A stretch of 6,016 nucleotides of DNA from Akkermansiaceae bacterium. GTDB lineage: Bacteria > Verrucomicrobiota > Verrucomicrobiia > Verrucomicrobiales > Akkermansiaceae. Location: the NCBI GenBank assembly GCA_028293225.1, contig JAQGPE010000467.1, positions 1 through 6,016 on the forward strand, written 5' to 3'. Below, piece after piece: positions 1 through 4,419 of this stretch. Positions within the stretch are counted from its first letter, which is position 1. Each line of letters begins with the position of its first letter. Below the pieces are notes generated by a model. The model made no database searches. It was given only the letters and a program-made list of their open reading frames with translations, and had not been told where the DNA came from. Both the position numbers and the translations under genes were made by a program.

Positions 1-156
1 GACACAGGTCAGGTGCTGGCGCATCAGGCCGGGCTTCGAGCGCTTGCGGCGGATATTGACCATCCGGAACGGCTGACCGGTGATCATGGCCAGCGACAGG
101 GCGGTGCGGAGCATCTGGCCGCCACCGGACAGGCCATCGAGCTGGATTGGTTTCAT
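1..156 (-). CDS. rtcA: RNA 3'-terminal phosphate cyclase RtcA (N-terminal 52 codons, cut by window edge)
   Basis: RtcA uses ATP to convert an RNA 3'-phosphate to a 2',3'-cyclic phosphate through an enzyme-adenylate intermediate. Only the first 52 residues are visible, starting at the ATG at 156-154. They match the RtcA N-terminus well: a short beta strand ending in LDG, then [20 protein letters not shown] (about residues 11-30), then [11 protein letters not shown] (about 39-49). The start is supported by alignment to the family from memory; no clear Shine-Dalgarno sequence precedes it. It is the last visible gene of the minus-strand series, 72 bases after the rtcB stop, with a strong hairpin between. 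Oddity: the usual DGxxGEGGGQ loop reads DGLSGGGQ here, about two residues shorter and without the conserved Glu. The catalytic histidine region lies outside the window, so activity cannot be judged. Confidence 0.88.
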   Translation of the reverse strand, partial: MKPIQLDGLSGGGQMLRTALSLAMITGQPFRMVNIRRKRSKPGLMRQHLTCV

Positions 157-173
157 CAATGTCAGAGGAAGGG

Positions 174-210
174 AAAAGGAGCGCCCGGAGAGAAAACTCC
201 GGGCGCTCCT
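174..210 (-). terminator. Hairpin plus short U-tract between rtcB and rtcA
   Basis: On the minus strand AGGAGCGCCCGGAG and CTCCGGGCGCTCCT form a perfect 14-bp GC-rich stem with a 6-base loop, followed immediately by TTT and then CCC. This is the form of an intrinsic terminator acting on transcripts from rtcB. The U-tract is short, so partial termination or an RNA-stabilising 3' end are both possible. Since it stands before rtcA in the same direction, it likely makes rtcA expression lower than rtcB. No U-tract follows on the plus strand. Confidence 0.75.
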
Positions 211-228
211 GTAAGGGTTCATTTGGGA

Positions 229-1713
229 TTAGTCGTCCGCTCCGGACTGATCCTTAATCACGAAACGGGCATCCAGTTTCGCGACCGTTTCAGCCAGGTT
301 GGCCAACTCGACGCTGCGCAGCACTTCGGAGAAGTTCTTGTAGGCATCGGGCGCTTCGTCGATCGGATACTTGCGGCAGTTCGACAGGATGTCGGTCGCT
401 TCGAACTCGGCGTCGACCTTTGCCTGGTTGAGCGTCCGCGCCGCTGCCTTGCGACCCATCTGGCGACCCGCTCCGTGATTGACCGACCAAGCGGTGCGCT
501 CCGCCCCGGCATTCGCCACCATCACGACCGAGCCGTCGCGTGGATTTCCCGGCAGCAGGATCGGGTGACCGGTCTTCGCGAAGGGGGTTCCCGCCAGCGA
601 GAAGTGGCCGCCCGGAATCGCCCGGGTCGCGCCCTTGCGATGGACCCACGACTTCTGTCCCCCGACGATTTCCTCCCGCGCGATGTTGTGCGAGATGAAG
701 TAGACGAGGTGACCCTTTGCCCCCGGCAGGATTTCCTGGAAGGCCTCCAGCACCAGCGCGTTGATCAGCAGATGGTTCACGGTCGCAAAGTTCGCACCCA
801 GCGCCATGTCATCCAGGTAGTTGTCCGCTTCCGCCGTTCCCAGCGGAGCGTAGACCAGCTTCTTGTCACCGGCCGGATACGGGGTGCTCCATTTCTCGAA
901 CTTGCGTTCCAGGTCCTTGAACTGGTTTTGAGCCAGCAGATTTCCGAAGCCGCGCGATCCACAATGGCTGAGGAAGGAGACGTGCTTGTTTTTCAGGCCG
1001 AAGGTATTCGCGATGTCCTGATGGCGCGGGCTCTTCGAAATGCGGGTGATCTCGCACTCACCGAAGTGGTTGCCCCCTCCGTAGGATCCGAGCTGCATCA
1101 TCTTTTCCCCGAAATTCCGGATACGCTGTTCCGCCAGGATTCCGTCCAAGCGGGTACGGAGTGCATCGTAGGTCCCATCATGACCGCGGTGGGTCGAGTC
1201 CTCGCAACGCTCCGCCCACTCCGGCGGGATGCCGAGCGCTTCGCAAACGGACTGCGAGGCTCCCTCGGTGACGACCTTGATCCCGAGATCCTTGTCGACC
1301 CGGCGGGATTTCTTCGCGCTGCGCTGGCCCTGGCCCGGCCCCGTCGGAGTCCGCTCCAGGATCGCATGGATCAACGCCCGGCGCACCTGGCGGTCGGCGA
1401 TGGCATCCTCGGGAATGTCCATTTGCAGCAGCGACATGGAGCACTTGATGTCCACGCCCACCGGGCCCGGATAGATGTGCGTCGGCGAAACCATCACGCA
1501 GCCGACCGGCGCGCCGTAACCGGCGTGAGCGTCGGGATTCAGAATCAGGTCCGTGACACCGGGCGCCATGCGCGAGTTGAGCGCCTGTTGCAGGCACATT
1601 TCGTCGAAGCTATCGCGGATCGCATCCGTTCCCACGACGGTGATCGGCTTTCCGGCATCGCCGGGCAGAGGCAGGAAGCCCAGGGCTTCGTCGGTTTTAT
1701 GAATGGTGTGCAT
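229..1713 (-). CDS. rtcB: RNA-splicing ligase RtcB
   Basis: RtcB joins RNA 2',3'-cyclic phosphate or 3'-phosphate ends to 5'-OH ends, using GTP and Mn2+, through a guanylated histidine. The product is 494 residues. Visible hallmarks in order: NPDAHAGYGAPVGCV (59-73), the metal motif GVDIKC (D88, C91), GGGNHFGE (H216), SHCGSRG (H250), ISHN (H342) and NHGAGR (H413, the expected guanylation site). The frame is open back to 1851, but that extension reads through ncRNA unit Y7 and shows no family similarity, so the ATG at 1713 (MHTIHKTDEALG) is preferred. Length exceeds the roughly 408 residues of the E. coli protein. The extra part seems to include a basic stretch near 130-145 (RSAKKSRRVDK), and the usual GVDIGCG reads GVDIKCS, which suggests a separate RtcB subfamily. 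It lies downstream of rsr and the Y RNA array and upstream of rtcA, consistent with one stress-induced repair operon. Confidence 0.95.
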   Translation of the reverse strand: MHTIHKTDEALGFLPLPGDAGKPITVVGTDAIRDSFDEMCLQQALNSRMAPGVTDLILNPDAHAGYGAPVGCVMVSPTHIYPGPVGVDIKCSMSLLQMDIPEDAIADRQVRRALIHAILERTPTGPGQGQRSAKKSRRVDKDLGIKVVTEGASQSVCEALGIPPEWAERCEDSTHRGHDGTYDALRTRLDGILAEQRIRNFGEKMMQLGSYGGGNHFGECEITRISKSPRHQDIANTFGLKNKHVSFLSHCGSRGFGNLLAQNQFKDLERKFEKWSTPYPAGDKKLVYAPLGTAEADNYLDDMALGANFATVNHLLINALVLEAFQEILPGAKGHLVYFISHNIAREEIVGGQKSWVHRKGATRAIPGGHFSLAGTPFAKTGHPILLPGNPRDGSVVMVANAGAERTAWSVNHGAGRQMGRKAAARTLNQAKVDAEFEATDILSNCRKYPIDEAPDAYKNFSEVLRSVELANLAETVAKLDARFVIKDQSGADD

Positions 1714-1749
1714 GAGATGGTCTGGTGAGAAAAATGAGCTGGAGAAATT

Positions 1750-1887
1750 GAAATCGAGACAAGAGGTGTGAAGACATGAAGCGCGTCTACCATTCCGCCA
1801 CGGGCCTTGCGGCCCGGCGGGATTCGAACCCGCACAGCTTTCGCTACTCACTCCCTAAGTGTAGTCTTCACGGGCATTCACGATTTC
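1750..1887 (-). ncRNA. Y RNA-like unit Y7 with permuted tRNA-Leu-like domain
   Basis: Stem 1 is GAAATCG with CGATTTC (1887-1881 and 1756-1750). The internal loop has UGAAUGCCC opposite ACCUCUUGUCU. Stem 2 is a perfect 8 bp, GTGAAGAC with GTCTTCAC (1871-1864, 1775-1768). Inside lies a near-complete tRNA in permuted order: 3' anticodon-stem strand GGAGU (1854-1850); a class II variable arm GUAGC-GAAA-GCUGU (1847-1834); T arm GCGGG-UUCGAAU-CCCGC (1833-1817); acceptor stem CGGGCC closed by GCAA to GGCCCG (1816-1801); UG; D arm GCG...CGC with the loop GAAUGGUAGA (1798-1783); and 5' anticodon-stem strand GCUUC (1782-1778), which pairs with GGAGU. The long variable arm and the UGGCGGAAUGGUAGACGC region point to tRNA-Leu ancestry. 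The anticodon loop is replaced by the Y stem. There is no free CCA end, so it is not a translational tRNA. It ends 36 bases before the rtcB start. Confidence 0.82.
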
Positions 1888-1897
1888 AAAAGGGAGA

Positions 1898-2029
1898 CCG
1901 GCGACAAGGTTGAGGTGAAACTTCCTGCTCTACCACTGAGCTACCGGACCGTCGATTTTATGGTCCGGGCCGGAATCGAACCGGCGACCTGGTCATGAGC
2001 AATGATGTAGTTCCACCGGCATTCGCCGG
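1898..2029 (-). ncRNA. Y RNA-like unit Y6 with permuted tRNA-Met-like domain and open acceptor loop
   Basis: Stem 1 is CCGGCG with CGCCGG (2029-2024, 1903-1898). The internal loop is AAUGCC opposite UCAACCUUGU. Stem 2 is 8 bp, GGUGGAAC with GUUUCACC (2017-2010, 1921-1914). The tRNA-like part has T arm GCCGG-UUCGAUU-CCGGC (1985-1969), a full 7-bp acceptor stem CCGGACC with GGTCCGG (1968-1962, 1950-1944), then UA and D arm GCUC-AGUGGUA-GAGC (1941-1927). The acceptor strands are linked by 11 bases starting with A (1961-1951), not by a GNRA tetraloop. The 3' half holds GCUCAUGACCAGG (2000-1988), which resembles the anticodon-loop-to-variable region of an elongator tRNA-Met including CAU. The 5' and 3' anticodon-stem strands pair poorly. 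Of all units it looks closest to an ordinary tRNA; the permuted order and the missing CCA end exclude a normal one. Confidence 0.82.
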
Positions 2030-2054
2030 AAAATTTGTGGTTTGAAGGAGAGAA

Positions 2055-2162
2055 GCGACAAGGGGAGGAGAGATCCGTAATAACTGCTCTACCTGGCTGA
2101 GCTACCTGCTTGCGCAGGGCCGGACTCGAACCGGCGACCCATGTAATCTCTCCGGCATTCGC
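2055..2162 (-). ncRNA. Y RNA-like unit Y5 with permuted tRNA-like domain and weak base stem
   Basis: Stem 2 is a perfect 8 bp, GGAGAGAU with AUCUCUCC (2153-2146, 2074-2067), flanked by the conserved AAUGCC and by UCCCCUUGU. Permuted tRNA parts: T arm GCCGG-UUCGAGU-CCGGC (2135-2119), a shortened 5-bp acceptor stem CCUGC-GCAA-GCAGG (2118-2105), UA, and D arm GCUC-AGCCAGGUA-GAGC (2102-2086). No convincing anticodon stem remains. Stem 1 is only GCG with CGC (2162-2160, 2057-2055), with pyrimidines on both sides beyond it, so the base of this unit is much weaker than in the others. The true ends may therefore differ from those given. Confidence 0.76.
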
Positions 2163-2183
2163 GGAGGGTGTTGGAAAGGGAAA

Positions 2184-2275
2184 TGGCTGACAAAGGTGGT
2201 GGGACGCCGGGGCTTGCGACCCGAAGAGACTCGCATCTCCATTTGTCCAAATGTAGTCCCACCGGCATTCAGCCA
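2184..2275 (-). ncRNA. Y RNA-like unit Y4, plain type without tRNA-like arms
   Basis: Stem 1 is TGGCTG with CAGCCA (2275-2270, 2189-2184). The internal loop is AAUGCC opposite ACCUUUGU. Stem 2 is a perfect 8 bp, GGUGGGAC with GUCCCACC (2263-2256, 2205-2198), followed by UACAU. The distal part has no UUCRA T loop and no D arm. It can fold into three small hairpins: AUUU-GGAC-AAAU (2252-2241), GAGAU-GCGA-GUCUC (2239-2226) and CGGGUC-GCAA-GCCCCG with one U-C mismatch (2223-2208). Two of these have GNRA loops. It may be an independent Y RNA type or a strongly altered mimic. Confidence 0.74.
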
Positions 2276-2282
2276 AAAGAGG

Positions 2283-2409
2283 ATCGCGACGAGGGAATCA
2301 AAGAGACGTTCTATTGCTCTTACCTAACCGAGCGGACCCGCTCACACGGGGCTGGATTCGAACCGGCGGGCACTTTGCGGTGCGATGGAGTCTCTTCTGC
2401 ATTCGCGAT
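2283..2409 (-). ncRNA. Y RNA-like unit Y3 with permuted tRNA-like domain
   Basis: Stem 1 is ATCGCG with CGCGAT (2409-2404, 2288-2283). The internal loop is AAUGCA opposite GAUUCCCUCGU. Stem 2 is 8 bp with one G-U, GAAGAGAC with GUCUCUUU (2397-2390, 2307-2300). The distal domain has an extra hairpin GCAC-CGCAAA-GUGC (2383-2370) where a long variable arm would stand, then T arm GCCGG-UUCGAAU-CCAGC with one C-A mismatch (2367-2351), a short acceptor stem CCCGU-GUGA-GCGGG (2350-2337) closed by a GNRA loop, and D arm GCUC...GAGC with a 10-base loop containing AGG (2333-2316). The position of the extra hairpin hints at a class II tRNA ancestor, but the identity is not clear. No anticodon stem is visible. 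Confidence 0.78.
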
Positions 2410-2419
2410 TGAAAGAAAA

Positions 2420-2550
2420 TCCGACAACAAGGGAATCACCGTGACAGGCACTCCGGCGAGCTACCGCTGCTCCATGCCCCGCTTGCGCGGGTAGTGGGGT
2501 TCGAACCCACGGCCTCCGGGTTCATGTAGTCTCCGATTGCATTCGTCAGA
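2420..2550 (-). ncRNA. Y RNA-like unit Y2 with permuted initiator-tRNA-like domain
   Basis: Stem 1 is TCTGAC with GTCGGA (2550-2545, 2425-2420). The internal loop is GAAUGC opposite CCCUUGUU. Stem 2 is weaker than in other units: AAUCG with UGAUU (2538-2534, 2438-2434), a small internal loop, then GAC with GUC. The distal part is a permuted tRNA: 3' anticodon strand CCGG (2519-2516), T arm GUGGG-UUCGAAC-CCCAC (2510-2494), acceptor CCCGC-GCAA-GCGGG (2491-2478), D arm GAGC-AGCGGUA-GCUC (2472-2458), and 5' anticodon strand CCGG (2456-2453). UGGAGCAGCGGUAGCUCG and the nearby AUGAACCCGGAGG look like bacterial initiator tRNA-fMet. It has no CCA end and the strand is opened at the anticodon loop. 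The unit is followed by TTTTCTTTC. Confidence 0.79.
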
Positions 2551-2556
2551 AAGCGA

Positions 2557-2650
2557 TTTGCCGGACCGGCGGCGAAAGGGGTGAGACTTGCGGCTTTCGC
2601 CAACGTTTTACAGACGGTGTAGTCCCACCGGCATCCGCCGGTCCGGCAAA
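2557..2650 (-). ncRNA. Y RNA-like unit Y1, plain type, directly after rsr
   Basis: This unit starts 7 bases after the rsr stop codon. Stem 1 is the longest of the array, 15 perfect base pairs (2650-2636 with 2571-2557, containing GCCGGACCGGC). The internal loop is GAUGCC opposite CCUUUCGC. Stem 2 is 9 bp, GGUGGGACU with AGUCUCACC (2629-2621, 2588-2580). The distal part is about 32 bases with a small GGC-GAAA-GCC hairpin (2602-2593) and no T or D arm. It is the simplest unit and resembles a compact Y RNA. Because of the long base stem it could also act as a 3' end or processing barrier for the rsr mRNA. Confidence 0.76.
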
Positions 2651-2657
2651 AGGTTGT

Positions 2658-4232
2658 TCAGGCAATTTTCATGCGTTCGTTAAGAGGTTGCTGATTGATT
2701 TCACGGATCCAGTGGTCGCTGCCGTCGACTCCCCCCGCGAAGGCGGTGATGAGGTCGAAGACAGCATCGCTGAAGCCGCCGATGTTGAGGATGTCCTTGC
2801 GGTCCGGAGCCTGGGTGGTGGTGTTCGGCACCAGGTCGATGCAGACCAGGCGGGCCTTCGGGTTGCGGTTCTTGAGGCGTTCCCACTCGACCATCATCGC
2901 GGTGCCACGATCGGCCTTCGGATCAGCCCACGATTCGTTGTCGGAGACGAAAATCACCAGGTCTGGTGCGTCCTTCTCCGCATTCAGCTTGACCAGCGGC
3001 GCCGAGCATCGCGTCCCGCCGCCACCGATTTTCGCCAGCTTCTGGGCATTCGTGATCACGGAGTCGCGGGGATTCAGCTCCAGCTTCACCACATCGACTT
3101 CGAAAGGCAGCACCCGGGCCGTGCGGTTCTTCCGCAGGATGGCAGCGGCGACGAGCGCGGCGACATCGATGCACCGCACCGCCGAGCTGGCGCCCTTGCG
3201 GTAGCCGGTCACGGGCGACTGCATCGAACCGGAGACATCCGGGCAGATGACGACGCTTCCGGCGATTTCCGGCACGTTGCCGATCGCGACTTCCATCGCA
3301 TCCTGCAGCGCTTCCCGCACCTTGGTTGGCAGGCCCTTGTCCGCATTCAGATAGGCGACCTGCAACTGGTAGGGAAAGACCCGCGCCCGCCGGATTTTCT
3401 CCGGATCGGACAGCCGGGCGGCAATCCGGTCCGAGAGCTGACGGTCGGCGAAGACGCCATGGCGCTGGAAGGTGTTCAGGTTCATCCGCGTGGTCTGCCA
3501 TGAAGTGGTCTCCGCGATCGCCGACCACTCCTTGGTCCCGAGTTCCAGCGCGGTCAGCATCTGGAACGGGACTTCCGGGATGGAGCCCTCGCGGGAAACC
3601 TTCCACTGCTCGAAGTGGCGGACCACTTCCGGCAGCGCTTCCGCATTCCACGGCTTGCCGATCAGCCAGGCGTAGAAGGCTTCACGCTGCGGGTCGACCG
3701 GCCGCGGGTGGACCATCTTCACGATGTCCGCCAGCGAGGGCGAGGTCCCGATGGAGGCTTCCAGCAATTGCCGCCACGTCGCGCGCTCCAGCCACTGGCG
3801 AACCAGCCGCTTTGGCGCGGAGCCCAGCGACTTCCGCCCGGTCACGCCGGAACGCAGGATCTGGACGAAGTTCCGGAGCATGCGGCCGTTGTCGATGACC
3901 TGCGGAAAGATTTCGATCAGCCGGTCGAGATCGCGGCTGGCCAGGATGGCGCAGAGGAAGGCCGGCAGATCCTTCATGAAACCCCGCTGCCGGGCATAGA
4001 GCGCGGTCCGGGCGATGAAGTCGGAATCGACCTTCGCCGCCAGTTCCCGCACGCGGTCGAGCTGGAATTCTCCGGAAGCATAGTAGGTGGAGGTGAAGCA
4101 GCCCGTCACCGCGATCCGCGCCAGGGTGGCTTCTGCGGACAGCGAGTAAGCGACAGCGCCGGCATCGTTGGTGGCGGTTGCGGAAGGAATCAGCGCACCG
4201 CGGAGCGTGTTGAAGAGATTCTTGTTAGCCAT
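2658..4232 (-). CDS. rsr: Ro60-family Y RNA-binding protein (TROVE plus vWA domains)
   Basis: Ro60 orthologues are ring-shaped RNA-binding proteins that hold Y RNAs on the outer surface and accept 3' ends of misfolded RNA in the central hole. Bacterial examples partner with exonucleases such as PNPase. The 524-residue product fits the usual length. Residues about 15-320 are an alpha-helical TROVE region (for example ARTALYARQRGFMKDLPAFL near 74-93), and about 322-510 a von Willebrand A fold. The metal-site residues are all present: DVSGS (D332, S334, S336), T407 in GGGGTRC, and D431 in SDNESW. The frame is open back to an ATG at 4331, but that would put the sigma-54 promoter inside the coding region, so the ATG at 4232 (MANKNLFNTLRGALIPSA) is chosen. 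No clear Shine-Dalgarno sequence is present. It is the first gene of the minus-strand operon and is followed within 7 bases by the Y RNA array, its probable ligands. Confidence 0.94.
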   Translation of the reverse strand: MANKNLFNTLRGALIPSATATNDAGAVAYSLSAEATLARIAVTGCFTSTYYASGEFQLDRVRELAAKVDSDFIARTALYARQRGFMKDLPAFLCAILASRDLDRLIEIFPQVIDNGRMLRNFVQILRSGVTGRKSLGSAPKRLVRQWLERATWRQLLEASIGTSPSLADIVKMVHPRPVDPQREAFYAWLIGKPWNAEALPEVVRHFEQWKVSREGSIPEVPFQMLTALELGTKEWSAIAETTSWQTTRMNLNTFQRHGVFADRQLSDRIAARLSDPEKIRRARVFPYQLQVAYLNADKGLPTKVREALQDAMEVAIGNVPEIAGSVVICPDVSGSMQSPVTGYRKGASSAVRCIDVAALVAAAILRKNRTARVLPFEVDVVKLELNPRDSVITNAQKLAKIGGGGTRCSAPLVKLNAEKDAPDLVIFVSDNESWADPKADRGTAMMVEWERLKNRNPKARLVCIDLVPNTTTQAPDRKDILNIGGFSDAVFDLITAFAGGVDGSDHWIREINQQPLNERMKIA

Positions 4233-4240
4233 GGAGAGAA

Positions 4241-4256
4241 GTTCGTTACTGCGAAC
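4241..4256 (-). other. Small hairpin in the rsr 5' leader
   Basis: GTTCG and CGAAC form a 5-bp stem with loop CAGTAA (4256-4241). It would lie at the very 5' end of the transcript predicted from the sigma-54 promoter (+1 near 4258), 8 bases before the rsr start codon. It could protect the 5' end or affect translation. Such a short stem may also be chance. Confidence 0.3.
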
Positions 4257-4268
4257 GGAAGCTCTATT

Positions 4269-4284
4269 GGCATGGGCCGTGCCA
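4269..4284 (-). promoter_or_regulatory. Sigma-54 (-24/-12) promoter for rsr-Y RNA-rtcB(A)
   Basis: On the minus strand TGGCAC, five bases (GGCCC), then ATGCC match the consensus TGGCAC-N5-TTGCW, with GG and GC correctly spaced. The expected transcription start is near 4258, giving a leader of about 26 bases before the rsr ATG at 4232. RtcR, encoded divergently next door, is a sigma-54 activator, so this is its probable target. Confidence 0.85.
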
Positions 4285-4419
4285 ATCCGATTCCCATAAA
4301 AATGAAATCTCCATAAATCATTTATTTTCAATGTTTTAAATCGAATTCAGGAAAATTACCCCTCTGTCTCTCCGATTCATATTTCGACATTTATTATCTT
4401 TTTTTATACGAATCTATCC
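4285..4419. promoter_or_regulatory. AT-rich divergent control region between rsr and rtcR
   Basis: This short gap is much richer in A and T than the neighbouring genes and should hold both the RtcR enhancer sites and the rtcR promoter. A palindrome ATAAATCATTTAT sits at 4313-4325, about 55-67 bases upstream of the predicted rsr transcription start; it is a possible activator or IHF-type site, but unproven. For rtcR, TCGACA (4384-4389) and TATACG (4405-4410) are weak -35/-10 candidates with a 15-base spacer. No Shine-Dalgarno sequence precedes the rtcR ATG. No second -24/-12 site was seen for rtcR. Confidence 0.4.

Larger units (their letters stand above)
1750..2650 (-). repeat. Tandem array of seven Y-RNA-like units (Y1-Y7)
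   Basis: The whole rsr-rtcB gap is filled by seven head-to-tail degenerate units of about 92-138 bases. The easiest marker on the plus strand is a recurring TGTAGTCCCACCGGCATTC-like word near 1860, 2005, 2142, 2252, 2387, 2525 and 2618. On the minus strand each unit has stem 1, an internal loop (GAAUGCC opposite CCYUUGU), stem 2, then RACUACAU or a close variant. Stem sequences differ between units but stay complementary, so the repeat is conserved as RNA structure and not as DNA. Linkers between units are rich in C and U. Two unit types alternate irregularly: plain (Y1, Y4) and tRNA-mimic (Y2, Y3, Y5, Y6, Y7). The array lies between co-directional genes and is probably carried on the rsr-rtcB transcript and processed out, although internal promoters cannot be excluded. 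Confidence 0.85.

Noticed and set aside
13..1728. Long plus-strand open frame opposite rtcB (571 codons)
   Set aside because: It is antisense to a clear RtcB gene, has no recognisable domain, and arises from the GC-rich codon use of rtcB on the other strand.
1714..1851. N-terminal extension of rtcB to an ATG at 1851
   Set aside because: The extra 46 codons translate the tRNA-like unit Y7 and show no similarity to RtcB; family alignment starts at 1713.
1807..2494. Small open frames on both strands within the array (such as 1807-1998 +, 1941-2276 -, 2168-2494 +)
   Set aside because: They run across structured RNA units, and their peptides mostly translate T-loop sequences (GFEPAGT, GIEPATWS type), a well-known artefact of tRNA-like DNA.
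1801..2510. A cluster of ordinary tRNA genes
   Set aside because: T arms precede D arms on the coding strand and the acceptor strands are joined by short loops. Each T arm does not find a matching acceptor partner in the normal order, as shown by the offset pairing of the Y6 5' half with the Y7 3' half.
1860..2640. CRISPR array suggested by the regularly repeated TGTAGTCCCACCGGCATTC-like word
   Set aside because: Repeats are degenerate, spacing is uneven (about 90-145 bases) and the spacers are related to each other as tRNA-like arms.
2688..4316. Plus-strand open frames opposite rsr (2688-3503, 3326-3898, 3615-4316)
   Set aside because: These are shadows of the rsr gene without recognisable domains or start context.
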